From Aquisphaera insulae (GTDB taxonomy: Bacteria; Planctomycetota; Planctomycetia; Isosphaerales; Isosphaeraceae), in the NCBI RefSeq assembly GCF_011064615.1, contig NZ_JAALJH010000016.1:1-64000 (forward strand): DNA of 64,000 nucleotides, read 5' to 3'. Within the stretch, counting starts at the first letter, position 1; each line of letters starts with the position of its first letter. A program made the translations under genes and the position numbers. Shown piece by piece: positions 34,872 through 44,965 of this stretch. The notes beneath the pieces are model-generated. The model saw nothing but the letters and a program-made list of their open reading frames with translations, had not been told where the DNA came from and did not search any database.

Positions 34872-36596
34872 CTAAGCCACGTTTCGTCGCGCGGATCGGA
34901 ACTTCATCAAGAACCCCATCGGCACCAGCCCGATGCTGACTGCAAGGCAGGACAGCCCCAGCCAGTCGCCCAGGATGGTGAAGTTACTCGTGCGATCGTC
35001 GAGGGGAACCTCGGCGTTGAGGACGCCGTCGGTATCGCGCGGGAGGGTCTGGCGGATCTCGCCGTTGCCGTCGACGAGTGCGGAGATGCCCGTGTTCACG
35101 GCCCGGACCAGGGGCACTCGGTGCTCGATCGCCCGGAAGACGCTGACGGCCAGGTGCATGTCCAGCTCGGCGGAACCGTGGAACCAGCCGTCGTTGGAGA
35201 TGTTCACGAGCACGTCGGGCTCCGGGCCGCTCGCCTCGGCGAAGAACCGACGGATGACGTGCGGGACGGTGTCCTCGAAGCAGATGCCCACCGCCAGCCG
35301 GTAGGCGCCGAAGGGGAGGATCGTGGCGTCGCGACCGAAGGTCAGCGTCGGCACGTAGTCGTCGCCATAGGGAGTGAGGGCCTTCAACCAGGGCATCGAT
35401 TCGAAGAAGGGGATGTACTCCCCGAACGGGACCAGGTGAATCTTGTGGTACGCGCGGACCTCCTGGGAATTGGGCTCGAGCAGGATCGCGGAGTTGTACT
35501 TGCTCATCTTCGTCGGCGTGTGGTCGGTGTAGGTCGCGCCCACGAGCATGGCGATCCCCGTCGAATCGGTCAGGCCGTGGAGGTAGGCGAGCGTCCGCCG
35601 TCGGTTCTCCAGCCAGTCCTCGACCGGCTCCGTCTTCGAGATCTGGGCCACCTGCCGTTTCAGCTCGTCGGCCGCCACCCCCGGGTCGAGCATGATGAAC
35701 CGGTACGGATACGCGGTCTCCGGCCAGACGATCAGGTCGGGACGGGGCGTCGCGGCGGCGGCTTTCTCGATCAGGCGTTCGATCGCCTCGAGGATCGACA
35801 GGCCGTCGCCCCCCATCTTGTACCGCTGCTCGAAATTCGTCTGCAGGAGTGCCATCCGCGGACCCGGTCGGAACCGGGCCGTCGCGATCCGGAGCGTCCC
35901 GTAGCCGAGCGTCGCGACGACCAGGCCCAGGGTGATCCAGACCCGAATCGACTGCCTGGGCCTGAGTCTCGGCCCGCGCGGGGTGGCGTACAGCAGAGGC
36001 AGCGTCATCAGGTCGACCACGCAGGCATTCACCATGACGACCAGGAAGCTGATCCCCAGGGCGCTCGTCGTGTCGGCGATCTGGATCAGGGTCAGGAACC
36101 GGTACTGGCTGTGGCCCAGGTAATACCACGGGAAGCCGGTCAGGACGTGGGCGCGGAAATACTCCAGGGCCACCCAGACGATGGGGGCCGCGATCAGGAG
36201 CGGGATCCGGAGGCGGAAGACCGCCAGCCGGCAAAGGCCCAGGACGGTCGGCCACCAGAGCGACAGGAAGGTCGCCATCGCCAGCCAGGCGAGCCAGGCG
36301 GTCGGGTCGGTCAGCCGGATCCACTGCACCGAGGGGAGCCAGAAGGCCAGGCCGCCGAGCCAGGCCGAGGCGTAGTAGAGCCAGCGCCGGGCGGGCTGGA
36401 CGGCCAGCCAGAAAAGAGGAACGAGGGCAACCCAGGCCAGCCAGTTCCATTCCAGTGGCGGGAAGGCGGTCCAGAGGAGGAGGCCGGAGAGGGTGCCGGC
36501 GGCCAGCGGGTGACTGGCCAATCGATCCCCGAAACGGCCTTCGCCCGCCGCGGACTCTGCCGACGATTCGGCCTCGAGGATTTGTGGAGTCGTCAT
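34872..36596 (-). CDS. lnt: apolipoprotein N-acyltransferase
   Basis: 574 residues from the ATG at 36596; longer frames upstream lack family residues. Several membrane helices fill the N-terminal half, followed by a nitrilase-like domain. The catalytic triad is visible as E293 (IVWPETAYPYR), K385 (YHKIHLVPFGEY) and C439 (AVGICFED). The enzyme adds the third acyl chain to lipoproteins in the cytoplasmic membrane. The lipobox proteins seen elsewhere in this window (the efflux adaptor and the solute-binding protein) would be substrates. It lies downstream of moeA on the same strand with a 97-base gap. Confidence 0.95.
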   Translation of the reverse strand: MTTPQILEAESSAESAAGEGRFGDRLASHPLAAGTLSGLLLWTAFPPLEWNWLAWVALVPLFWLAVQPARRWLYYASAWLGGLAFWLPSVQWIRLTDPTAWLAWLAMATFLSLWWPTVLGLCRLAVFRLRIPLLIAAPIVWVALEYFRAHVLTGFPWYYLGHSQYRFLTLIQIADTTSALGISFLVVMVNACVVDLMTLPLLYATPRGPRLRPRQSIRVWITLGLVVATLGYGTLRIATARFRPGPRMALLQTNFEQRYKMGGDGLSILEAIERLIEKAAAATPRPDLIVWPETAYPYRFIMLDPGVAADELKRQVAQISKTEPVEDWLENRRRTLAYLHGLTDSTGIAMLVGATYTDHTPTKMSKYNSAILLEPNSQEVRAYHKIHLVPFGEYIPFFESMPWLKALTPYGDDYVPTLTFGRDATILPFGAYRLAVGICFEDTVPHVIRRFFAEASGPEPDVLVNISNDGWFHGSAELDMHLAVSVFRAIEHRVPLVRAVNTGISALVDGNGEIRQTLPRDTDGVLNAEVPLDDRTSNFTILGDWLGLSCLAVSIGLVPMGFLMKFRSARRNVA

Positions 36597-36693
36597 GGCG
36601 GCCTCAATTCTCCTGAGGCGATCGAGGAACGAACACCCGGGTCGATCGCACGACCTTCCGTGGGGCCAGCCCGTCCGGGGGTTCGAGTCGATC

Positions 36694-37968
36694 CTATCGC
36701 ATGGGCAGGAATCGAACAATTTCTCCCCGGGCGAAAACCCGATCTCCCGGAGAGAAGACCGCGAATCCGTCCGCCGTCGCCGCCGCCAGCACGTCCGCCG
36801 AGCCGATCGAATCCAGGATGTCGACCTCGAAGGGGCCCTCAACCACGGAGGAGGACCTGGTTGCCAGGCGATACGTCTCCAGATCACTCCGATGATTGCA
36901 GTCGCGGGCCAGTCGGCCCGAGATCATCCCCCGCGTCGCGTGCGGTCGGCCGGCGAGCCTTTCCAGCGCGGGGGCGACGAAGAGCACGAATCCGAGGAGC
37001 CCGCTGAGGGGATTGCCGGGGAGGCCGAAGACGAGCGTCCCGGGCCGACTGCCTCGCGTCGGCCCGACGCCGAACCAGAGCGGCTTGCCCGGCTTCATCC
37101 GGACTCGGTGGAAGACCTGGCGGACGCCCAGCGATTCGAGGACCCCCGGCACCAGGTCGCGGCGCCCGGCCGAGACGCCGCCGGTCACGAGCAGGACGTC
37201 GGACTCCAGCCCCGTCGCCAGGGCAGCCGCCAGGGCCTTCGGCTCGTCGGGAGCGATCGGCCTGATCCGCGGGGCGAGTCCGCGGTCGATGGCCAGCGCC
37301 GCCAGCATCGCCGCGTTCGAGTTGCGGATCTGGCCCGGGGCGGGGATCTCGCCGGGCTCCACCAACTCGTCCCCCGTCGGCACGATCGTCAGCTCGGGGC
37401 GGGGGATGACGCGGACAGTCGCGTACCCGACCGCGGCGAGCAGCCCGATGCGCGCGGGTGTCAGCTCGTTGCCGGCCTTGAGCAGCTCGTCCCCGCGGCG
37501 GTAGACCCTCCCCTGCGGCAGGATGTGCTGGCCGACCTTGACCGCGGCGGGAGGATGCAGGGTGACCTCGCCGTCGCTTTCCTCCGCGTGCTCGACGATG
37601 ACCACGGCGTCCGCGCCGGCGGGCATGGGAGCACCCGTCATGATCGCCGCGGCCTCGCCGGGCCCGAGGGTCCGTGCGGAGGACTCGCCGGCGTGGATGG
37701 TCTCGGCCAGGCGGAAGCGACTTGCCGAACCCGGCATGTCCGCGGCCCGGATCGCATACCCGTCCATGAGCGACTTGTCGAAGGGAGGCTGGTCCGCGTC
37801 CGCCGCCACGTCCTCCGCCAGGACGAGGCGGGCGGCGTCCATCAGGGCAAGCCCGGTCGAGGGCAGGGGACTGGCCCGTTTCAGTACGAGTGCCATGGCC
37901 TCGTCGACGGTCAGCATGGATCGTCCATCCCGGTTGATCTCTCGATCGACGGGCTCGTTGGGCCTCAT
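36694..37968 (-). CDS. moeA: molybdopterin molybdenumtransferase
   Basis: 424 residues from the ATG at 37968, which overlaps the pabA stop as ATGA; an alternative ATG at 37917 gives 407 residues, closer to the usual length, and is also possible. Family signatures are SLMDGYAIRAAD in the first half, IVPTGDELVEPGEIPAPGQI, and LLVTGGVSAGRRDLVP, with LPGNPLSG near the C-terminus. The enzyme inserts molybdate into adenylated molybdopterin. No other Moco synthesis gene or molybdoenzyme is nearby, so the grouping with pabA and lnt appears to be a housekeeping gene cluster. Confidence 0.95.
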   Translation of the reverse strand: MRPNEPVDREINRDGRSMLTVDEAMALVLKRASPLPSTGLALMDAARLVLAEDVAADADQPPFDKSLMDGYAIRAADMPGSASRFRLAETIHAGESSARTLGPGEAAAIMTGAPMPAGADAVVIVEHAEESDGEVTLHPPAAVKVGQHILPQGRVYRRGDELLKAGNELTPARIGLLAAVGYATVRVIPRPELTIVPTGDELVEPGEIPAPGQIRNSNAAMLAALAIDRGLAPRIRPIAPDEPKALAAALATGLESDVLLVTGGVSAGRRDLVPGVLESLGVRQVFHRVRMKPGKPLWFGVGPTRGSRPGTLVFGLPGNPLSGLLGFVLFVAPALERLAGRPHATRGMISGRLARDCNHRSDLETYRLATRSSSVVEGPFEVDILDSIGSADVLAAATADGFAVFSPGDRVFARGEIVRFLPMR

Positions 37969-38534
37969 CCCTGGAGGAAGTTCCTGAGTAGCTTGATGCC
38001 CTCGGCCGTCAGGAAGCTCTCGGGATGGTACTGGACGCCTTCCAGGGGATAGGTCCGGTGCCGGACGCCCATGATCTCTCCCTGGTCGGTCCAGGCCACG
38101 ACCTCGATCTCCGGAGGCAGCGTCCCCGGCTGGATCACCAGGCTGTGATAGCGGGTCGCCTCGAACGGATTGGCCAGGTCCCGGTAGACACCCTTGCCGT
38201 CGTGATGGATCCACGAGGTCTTGCCGTGCATGATCCGGTCGGCGCGGACGACGTTGGCCCCGAACGTATGGCCGATGCACTGGTGGCCGAGGCAGACCCC
38301 CAGGATCGGGATCCGCGGAGCCAGCCTGGCGATCAGGTCGTTGGAGATCCCGGCCTCCCTGGGCGTACACGGGCCGGGCGAGATGATCAGTCGGGACGGG
38401 GCGAGCGCCTCCACCTCCTGGAGCGACGTCCTGTCGTTGCGAATGACCTTCAAGTCCACGGTCGGGTCGATCTCGCCCAGGCGCTGGACCAGGTTGTAGG
38501 TGAAGGAATCGTAGTTGTCGATCAGGAGGATCAT
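37965..38534 (-). CDS. pabA: glutamine amidotransferase subunit of anthranilate / aminodeoxychorismate synthase
   Basis: 189 residues from the ATG at 38534 (MILLIDNYDSFTYNLVQ), normal for TrpG/PabA. The class I amidotransferase triad is visible: Cys in GVCLGHQCIGH and the His/Glu pair in QYHPESF near the C-terminus. It supplies ammonia from glutamine to a chorismate-binding partner (TrpE or PabB), which is not in this window; a shared role for tryptophan and folate is common. It is the first gene of a minus-strand run into moeA (ATGA overlap). Confidence 0.92.
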   Translation of the reverse strand: MILLIDNYDSFTYNLVQRLGEIDPTVDLKVIRNDRTSLQEVEALAPSRLIISPGPCTPREAGISNDLIARLAPRIPILGVCLGHQCIGHTFGANVVRADRIMHGKTSWIHHDGKGVYRDLANPFEATRYHSLVIQPGTLPPEIEVVAWTDQGEIMGVRHRTYPLEGVQYHPESFLTAEGIKLLRNFLQG

Positions 38535-38783
38535 GACGAAACCCAGGACCAGCCGGAGGGGGCTCGGGGCGGTGCTCGCCGCCGAGTTGCCGGGACGATG
38601 CGATCGTAACGTCCCTGCCGCCGCTCCGGAAGAGAATCCGCGTGTGAACCCCCCTCGCGGAGTGCGGAGCGTGCTAGATTGAGACCGTCTGGATCCTCGC
38701 CCGGCCACGCCACGCGCGGGCCCCGCGGCGAGGCTCCCCCCGGCTCGCGGCCGCCGCCAAGGCATCGACACGGAGGTTCCCCA

Positions 38784-39293
38784 ATGTCCACGACGATCCT
38801 GACCCTCACGCTCGCCTTGGCCCTGGGAAGCGCCTCGCAGTGCCCCGGGGCGGGCCGCTGCCCGCACGGCCACGCGTCCCATCGCCACGGGTCGGGCGGT
38901 TGGATCCTCCCGGACGGGCCCGGCGACGGCTGGGGCTTCCCCAACGGCAATCCGGACGGCATCGGCTGGTTCGACCCCGCCCCGCACCTGCCGCTGGGGG
39001 GGAATCGCACCGACGCCTACTTCTTCCCCCGCTACTTTGCCCATCCCCCCGAGCAGCTCTTCATGGGGACGTATCACAACCCCTACCTGATGGCCGGCCA
39101 GCGCTACCTGCCATACTCAGGCGGCGGCGGCTGCCACCCTGCCGGAGGCCCGCCACTTGACTCCGCCCTGACGCCGGTTCGTCCGTACAGCATGCTGAAC
39201 AGCGCGAAGCCGGTCACCCCGGTCCCCCGACTCGGCGGGAAGGTGGAGGCCACGCCGGAAACCTCGTCCGGCAAGACCGGGTTGACGCCCTGA
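38784..39293 (+). CDS. small exported protein, Gly/Pro-rich, function unknown
   Basis: 169 residues from the ATG at 38784, with CGGAGG upstream. A signal peptide (STTILTLTLALALGSAS) is followed by a mature part rich in Gly, Pro, His, Tyr and Asn (HGHASHRHGSGG, then GPGDGWGFPNGNPDG). The composition suggests a surface or periplasmic protein with little regular fold. It is divergent from pabA. A hairpin (39320-39344) follows the stop by about 27 bases and may end its transcript. Confidence 0.7.
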   Translation: MSTTILTLTLALALGSASQCPGAGRCPHGHASHRHGSGGWILPDGPGDGWGFPNGNPDGIGWFDPAPHLPLGGNRTDAYFFPRYFAHPPEQLFMGTYHNPYLMAGQRYLPYSGGGGCHPAGGPPLDSALTPVRPYSMLNSAKPVTPVPRLGGKVEATPETSSGKTGLTP

Positions 39294-39877
39294 GGATGGC
39301 GCCGCGTACGAACGGACGTGCGCCCGGGAGTCAGGCCTGGGCGCGATCGCCCGGCTCGGTGGCGACCTTGTCCCCCCGGGCCCGGAGCGGTTCTTCTCCG
39401 GACCGGAGGACGAGGCAATTGCCGAGTCCCCCGGGACCCGCGGCGGTCGCAGTCCTTGCCAAGCCTGCCGGGCTTGCGTTAGCATGATTTGGTCTCGCCA
39501 ACGGCCCCGTCGTGCCCGCAGGCAGGCCCGTGGGCGGGACGCTCCGGTCGATGTGAGGGAATCGTCCCGACGCGATTCGAACCTTGCCGGCCGGGCGTTC
39601 GTAGCAGAGCCAAACCCCGGGGCCATCCTGGCCGGACGAACTGCCGGACGGCGGCCTTCGCCCGGCCTCCACGACGGGTGGATGCGGGCCCCGCGGTTGC
39701 CGGCGTAGCCGATGATCGCTCGGTCGAGACGGCGCCCTTGTCGCGTACATCATCCTTATTGATTGCCCCCGACCGATCGTTGGCGGCCCGCATCTTCCCG
39801 ATCGCGAAAGGCCCCTCGGCGCCCGACGCGCCCGCTTCCTTCCTGACCTGATCCATCGCGAGAGAAGGCCTCATCTG
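39294..39877. other. 584-base intergenic region before the ABC operon
   Basis: Apart from the hairpin at 39320-39344, I see no gene, repeat or convincing promoter. The Shine-Dalgarno of the ABC gene is probably GAGAGAAGG a few bases before 39878. Confidence 0.5.
39320..39344 (+). terminator. hairpin after the small exported protein gene
   Basis: Arms GCGCCCGGG and CCTGGGCGC (9 pairs, one G-U) with a 7-base loop, about 27 bases after the stop at 39293. There is no T-run, so it is a terminator candidate only. Confidence 0.4.
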
Positions 39878-40810
39878 ATGACTATGACTCCTGAGGTGAT
39901 CATCGAGACGCGGAACCTGACCAAGGTCTACCGCGATTTCTGGGGACGCAAGAAGGTCCAGGCCCTCAAGGCCCTGGACCTCCAGGTCCATCGAGGCGAG
40001 ATCTTCGGGCTGCTCGGGCCCAACGGCTCGGGCAAGACCACCACCATCAAGCTCCTGCTCGGGCTGCTCTTCCCCACCGAAGGGGACGCGCTGATCTTCA
40101 ACGAGCCGACCTCGAACGTCACGAAGAACGAGCGGATCGGCTACCTGCCCGAGGAGTCGTACCTCTACAAGTTCCTCAACGCCGAGGAGACGCTCCAGTT
40201 CTACGGCCGCCTCTTCAAGATCCCGGCCGCGGAGCGGAACAAGCGGGTCGGCCAGTTGATCGACATGGTCGGGCTCTCCGGAGCCAAGCACCGCCAGCTC
40301 CGCGAGTATTCCAAGGGCATGCAGCGCCGGATCGGCCTGGCCCAGGCGCTGATCAATAACCCCGAGTTGATCCTGCTGGACGAGCCGACCTCGGGCCTCG
40401 ACCCGATCGGGACCGCGGAGATCAAGGAGCTGATCCGCGACCTCCGGGAGCAGGGGAAGACCGTCGTCCTCTCGGGCCACCTGCTGGCCGACATGCAGGA
40501 CATCTGCGACCGGATCGCCATCCTCCACCGTGGCGAGCTCAAGGAGCTGGGCAAGGTCACCGACCTTCTGACCGTCCAGGACGTGACCCAGGTCAAGGTC
40601 CGCAACCTCCCGCCGGCCGCGCTCGAGGAGGTCCGCCAGGTGATCCAGCGCCACGGCGGCGAGGACATCACGGTCGATCACCCGACGACCACGCTGGAGG
40701 AGCTCTTCCTCCGGATCGTCCGCGAGAGCGAGCTGCACCCGGGCCGGCGCAAGGTGGCCGGAGAGGCCGCGATGACCCCGGAGCTGGCGGAGTCCCGCTC
40801 CTCATCCTGA
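39878..40810 (+). CDS. ABC transporter ATP-binding protein
   Basis: 310 residues. Walker [10 protein letters not shown] is near residue 45, the signature [16 protein letters not shown] is in the middle, Walker [13 protein letters not shown] follows, and the H-loop is in LSGHLLAD. The C-terminal 80 residues form the extra domain typical of ABC-2 type exporters. The next gene, after 158 bases, is a large permease; the third gene is a membrane-anchored partner. The export substrate is unknown. Confidence 0.95.
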   Translation: MTMTPEVIIETRNLTKVYRDFWGRKKVQALKALDLQVHRGEIFGLLGPNGSGKTTTIKLLLGLLFPTEGDALIFNEPTSNVTKNERIGYLPEESYLYKFLNAEETLQFYGRLFKIPAAERNKRVGQLIDMVGLSGAKHRQLREYSKGMQRRIGLAQALINNPELILLDEPTSGLDPIGTAEIKELIRDLREQGKTVVLSGHLLADMQDICDRIAILHRGELKELGKVTDLLTVQDVTQVKVRNLPPAALEEVRQVIQRHGGEDITVDHPTTTLEELFLRIVRESELHPGRRKVAGEAAMTPELAESRSSS

Positions 40811-40968
40811 GACCGCGACGGACCTCCGCATCGCCAGCGGCCCGACCCGCCGCCCGGCCGTCTCGCCGTCGAGACCCCGGAGTCGGCCGTCGGCTCGGGC
40901 CGAAGTCACCGCATCCTTAGCACTCGCCGCGCCTTCATTCCGTCGCTATTCCCGGAGCTTCTTCATCC

Positions 40969-43449
40969 ATGTCCTCGCTTCTCGCGTTGCCCTTACTCTG
41001 GGCCCAGGAGGCGGCCACCAATCAGGTCGCCCGGGAGATACCCAGATGGCTCAGGAACTTCGTCTTCTGGGCGTTCCTCTACGGTGAGCCGGGAATCATC
41101 CCCGAGAACACCGGCGGCATCAGCCTCCTCAACGGCTGGCTCGTCTGGATCCGGTCGATCAGCCTCCTCTGCCTGATCGGCTGGGTGGGCTCCTGGCTGG
41201 TGACCGCCATCAAGGAACGCTACCTGGTCCGCAACCGTTGGTACGACTACGCAGCCCTGGGCGCCTTCGTGATGATCTTCGTCACGGTCCTGCTCCGGAC
41301 CCTGGAGGACGCCAAGCAGATCCCGACCTACAAGATCGGACCCATCGGCTTCACCTCGCTGCTGGCCTATCTGGTCGTCGCCGTCCTCATCCTCTGGGCC
41401 GAGCTCGGGCTCTGGCGGACGATCCGACGGTTCGGCTCGGCCGCGGACATACTGGTCCTGGTCGGGGTGCACGTCGCGCTCCTGTTCGGCCTGGGCGTCG
41501 GCTACCTCATGCACAGCCTCGGGTTCCTCTCGAACGTGACGCTGGGACAACGGCAGTCCACGACGGTCGACGGGCTCGTCTACGGCGCCCGGCTGAGCGC
41601 GACTTACATGGGATACGTGGTCCTGCTCCGGCTGATCGTCTCGGTGCTCCGCGAGGTCTTCTCGGTCCGAGGCCGCCGCCTCTTCGCCATCGCCCGGCTG
41701 ACCGTGCACGAGGCCAATCGCCGGATGTGGGCCCCCTGGGTCGTGATCACGGTCTTCGGCCTGGTCCTGGCCTTCACGCACTGGTTCCTCGTGCCGCCGC
41801 GGCCGGCCGAGATGGGACGCCTCTTCGTCGGCACGCTGACCCTGCTCTGCTCGCTCCTGCTGACGGCCATGGTGACGCTGCTCACCCCCCTGAGCCTGCC
41901 CACCGATATCCAGCAGCAGACGATCTACACGGTCGTCACCAAGCCGGTGCGCCGGCTGGAGCTGATCTGGGGCCGGATGATCGGGTTCATGTTCCTGGTC
42001 ACGATCCTGATCGTCGCCTTCGGCGGGATCAGCCTCATCTACCTGAGGCGGACGGTGGGTGCCACCATCGAGAACACCGAAAAGGCGGCCCTCAAGGCCA
42101 AGGACGAGAACCGCACCCGCGACTTCCGGATCCTGGGCGATCAGGCGGACCAGCTCCGCTCCCGGATGAAGGCCCGCGTGCCCGTGAAGGGCTCGCTCTC
42201 GTTCCTGGACTCGAGAGGCACGCCCCACGCCCTCGGGATCGACGTCGGCCAGGAGCAGAACATGAAGGAGCCGCGGAGCCACATCGAGGGGGCCACGGCG
42301 GCCACCGCGATCTGGAGCTTCGGCATCGTGCCCGACCCGTTCTCGCCGGCCACCCGCCCCCGGCCGATCGACCGTCGGATCCCGGTCAAGGACTTCCTCA
42401 GGGACAACACCGTCGAGGGGGAGCTGAACCGCCTCTACGAGCTCCAGGCCCTGGTCGTCCAGGCGCAGAAGGCCCGCGGCCAGGCCGCGCTTCCGCCCGC
42501 GGAGGTCACCAAGCTGGAAAGCAGCCTGGATCGGAACCAGAAGGAGATCGAGCGCGTCCGCGGCGAGTATGAGGCCCTTCAGAAGAAGTCCGCCGACCTC
42601 GAGGCCGAGATTGCCACGGCCGGCGGCGACGAGGCGCGAGTCAAATCGCTCAAGGAGCAACTCCAGGCGCTCCACTCCCCGGCGATCCCCATCGAGATGA
42701 CCTTCAACGTCTACCGGACCACGAAGGGGAAGGTGGGCGAGCCGGTCCTGGCGGAGATGCACGTGGTCAATCCCCGCACCGGCGCGGATAACACGTCCAT
42801 CTTCCCCGTCAAGGAATACTACACCAACCGCCAGTTCATCCCCGCGGCCATCCTCGCCGGCGGCGAGGGGGACCTCCGCGTCGAGATCCGCTGCATCCCG
42901 TCCACCCAGTACCTGGGGATGGCGGAGAGCGACCTCTATCTCCTCTCCAGCAACGGCCTCTTCGGCGTCAATTACATGAAGGGCCTCTTCGGCGTGTGGC
43001 TCCAGGCCATGGTGCTCACCGCCATCGGCGTCTTCGCCGGCACCTTCCTGAGCTGGCCCGTGGCCCTGCTCACGACCATCGCCTTCTTCTTCGCCGGCCA
43101 GCTCGCCTACAGCTTCCTCATCGACTTCACGCGGCAGTCGATCCTCGGCGGCGGCCCGTTCGAGTCCCTCGTCCGGCTGCTCACCCACGACAACCAGATG
43201 AGCGACCTGGCGCCCACCGCCGGCGCCCTCATCGCCAAGACCCTCGACTCGCTGGTGATGCCGCTGATGTCGCCGCTGGTCTACCTGGTCCCCAATTTCC
43301 AGGCCCTGGACGTCAGCAACACCGTCGCCGACGGCTTCGGGGTGAGCTGGGGGACCATCCTCGCGAACACGCTGCTCGCGATCGCCTACGCCTTGCCGTT
43401 CTCGATCGTCGGATACTTCATCCTCAAGAACCGTGAGGTGGCGGCATGA
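40969..43449 (+). CDS. ABC-2-like permease with long soluble, coiled-coil insert
   Basis: 826 residues. About seven to eight membrane helices lie in the first 360 residues. Residues about 361-660 are then soluble, with an Arg/Glu/Lys-rich coiled-coil stretch in the middle (ENTEKAALKAKDENRTRDFR, later DRNQKEIERVRGEYEALQKK), before further membrane helices at the C-terminus (GLFGVWLQAMVLTAIGVFAG onward). The stop overlaps the next gene as ATGA. It presumably forms the channel for the ATPase encoded upstream; the large insert likely faces the periplasm and binds partners. Confidence 0.85.
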   Translation: MSSLLALPLLWAQEAATNQVAREIPRWLRNFVFWAFLYGEPGIIPENTGGISLLNGWLVWIRSISLLCLIGWVGSWLVTAIKERYLVRNRWYDYAALGAFVMIFVTVLLRTLEDAKQIPTYKIGPIGFTSLLAYLVVAVLILWAELGLWRTIRRFGSAADILVLVGVHVALLFGLGVGYLMHSLGFLSNVTLGQRQSTTVDGLVYGARLSATYMGYVVLLRLIVSVLREVFSVRGRRLFAIARLTVHEANRRMWAPWVVITVFGLVLAFTHWFLVPPRPAEMGRLFVGTLTLLCSLLLTAMVTLLTPLSLPTDIQQQTIYTVVTKPVRRLELIWGRMIGFMFLVTILIVAFGGISLIYLRRTVGATIENTEKAALKAKDENRTRDFRILGDQADQLRSRMKARVPVKGSLSFLDSRGTPHALGIDVGQEQNMKEPRSHIEGATAATAIWSFGIVPDPFSPATRPRPIDRRIPVKDFLRDNTVEGELNRLYELQALVVQAQKARGQAALPPAEVTKLESSLDRNQKEIERVRGEYEALQKKSADLEAEIATAGGDEARVKSLKEQLQALHSPAIPIEMTFNVYRTTKGKVGEPVLAEMHVVNPRTGADNTSIFPVKEYYTNRQFIPAAILAGGEGDLRVEIRCIPSTQYLGMAESDLYLLSSNGLFGVNYMKGLFGVWLQAMVLTAIGVFAGTFLSWPVALLTTIAFFFAGQLAYSFLIDFTRQSILGGGPFESLVRLLTHDNQMSDLAPTAGALIAKTLDSLVMPLMSPLVYLVPNFQALDVSNTVADGFGVSWGTILANTLLAIAYALPFSIVGYFILKNREVAA

Positions 43450-44888
43450 GAAACAACCAGATCAAGAAGATGGTCTACGGCGTCCTCATCGTCTTCCTCT
43501 TCGGGCTCATGTGGCCCTACGGCGAGTGGCTCACCGAGGAGAAGAAGCGGCAGGACCTGGGCGAGGCGGCCATCGGCCAGATCGACACCGGCAGCTTCAT
43601 GATGAAGCTCTTCCTCCTGGGCGGCTTCCGCGGCATCGTCGCCAACTACCTCTGGCAGCAGGCCGAGGAGAACAAGCGGGACCACGACTGGGACCGCCTC
43701 AAGACCAACGTCGACATGATCACCCGGCTCCAGCCCCACTTCCTGGCAATCTGGACCTTCCAGAGCTGGAACCTCGCGTACAACGTCTCCGTGGAATGGG
43801 ACGCCCCCGAGGACAAGTACGAGTGGATCAAGCAGGGGATCAAGTTCGTCCAGCGCGGCGTGGACTACAACCAGAACTCTCCGGACCTGATGTGGGACAC
43901 CGCGTGGTACTACTACCACAAGCTCGGCTTCGCCGATGAATCGATCATCCTCCGCCGCCTCTTCCGCGACGACGAGGACGAGGAGTTCAAGACCTACTAC
44001 GACCCCGACGCGGGCCTGAACGTCGTCAAGCACGACAACTTCCAGCTCGGCTACGGCTGGTTCCGCAAGGCCGTCGACAAGGTGGACGCCGGCGCCTCGC
44101 GACTGACCGAGGGGACCACGAAGGACGTCCAGCAGGTCCAGTTCGTCGACCCCACCCCCCAGCGCAAGGGGCGGCCCGACGACATCGCCTTCCGGTCGAT
44201 GCCGGCCCACGCCCAGACCCACTACGCCGCCGGCCTGGAGAAGATGAGCATCGCCGGCATCGAGGCCACCTTCGGCGAGGTCGCGATGAACGAGTGGGAC
44301 AAGGCCCTGAAACAGTGGGTCAGGTTCGGCGAGCACCCGTTCGAGGCGCCCAACGTCATCAATCGCAACGGCAAGCTCGAGCGGGACATGGTCCGGATCG
44401 ACGACCGGACGCTCCCGAAGTACGAGGGCAAGGAGCTGAACGAGAACCAGAAGTACTGGGCCGACCGCTGGGCCAGCCAGATGAACTACCGCTACTGGAA
44501 GCAGCGCTGCGAGGCCGAAAAGACCCCCCTGGGTGTCCAGGCCCGCCAGCTCTTCTACGAGGGGACCAAGGCGTACAAGTCCGCCGACTTCCCCCAGGCC
44601 GCGGCCAAGTTCAAGCAGGGGCTCCTAGCCTGGAAGGAAAACCTCAAGGGCTTCCCCGTCTTCACGGATGACGACATCAACAAGAAGGAGACGGGCCTGA
44701 TCGTCAAGCGCTACGAGCGCGTCCTCCAGCAGCTCCAGCAGAAGGTCCCCGACGACCTGCCGTTCAAGGATCTGCTGGAAGCGGCCAAGGCCGATACCAC
44801 GGTCGACCCGTTCGACGCCATCGAGATGCTCGGCGTTGGCGCCGAGACCACCGGAGGGCCGGCACCCGCTCGGCCAGGCGGTCGTTGA
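43446..44888 (+). CDS. membrane-anchored conserved protein, partner of the ABC permease
   Basis: 480 residues. An N-terminal membrane helix (MVYGVLIVFLFGLMWPYGEW) leads to a mostly helical periplasmic body with many Trp and Tyr residues and a TPR-like C-terminal third (SADFPQAAAKFKQGLLAWKE). I cannot name a family. The start overlaps the permease stop (ATGA), and a strong terminator follows at 44919, so the three genes form one transcript. It probably acts with the ABC transporter in moving or receiving an envelope component. Confidence 0.8.
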   Translation: MRNNQIKKMVYGVLIVFLFGLMWPYGEWLTEEKKRQDLGEAAIGQIDTGSFMMKLFLLGGFRGIVANYLWQQAEENKRDHDWDRLKTNVDMITRLQPHFLAIWTFQSWNLAYNVSVEWDAPEDKYEWIKQGIKFVQRGVDYNQNSPDLMWDTAWYYYHKLGFADESIILRRLFRDDEDEEFKTYYDPDAGLNVVKHDNFQLGYGWFRKAVDKVDAGASRLTEGTTKDVQQVQFVDPTPQRKGRPDDIAFRSMPAHAQTHYAAGLEKMSIAGIEATFGEVAMNEWDKALKQWVRFGEHPFEAPNVINRNGKLERDMVRIDDRTLPKYEGKELNENQKYWADRWASQMNYRYWKQRCEAEKTPLGVQARQLFYEGTKAYKSADFPQAAAKFKQGLLAWKENLKGFPVFTDDDINKKETGLIVKRYERVLQQLQQKVPDDLPFKDLLEAAKADTTVDPFDAIEMLGVGAETTGGPAPARPGGR

Positions 44889-44918
44889 TCGCCCGATACC
44901 TCCCGACGTCTTTCGCGA

Positions 44919-44959
44919 AACGGCCCCGGCACCTCTCCTCAAGAAGTGCCGGGGCCGTT
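44919..44959 (+). terminator. strong hairpin terminator of the ABC operon
   Basis: Perfect 14-bp arms (AACGGCCCCGGCAC and GTGCCGGGGCCGTT) with a 13-base loop, 31 bases after the stop at 44888. It is followed by CGTGTTGACCTTCCTT, a T/C-rich stretch, which fits a rho-independent terminator. Confidence 0.85.
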
Positions 44960-44965
44960 CGTGTT

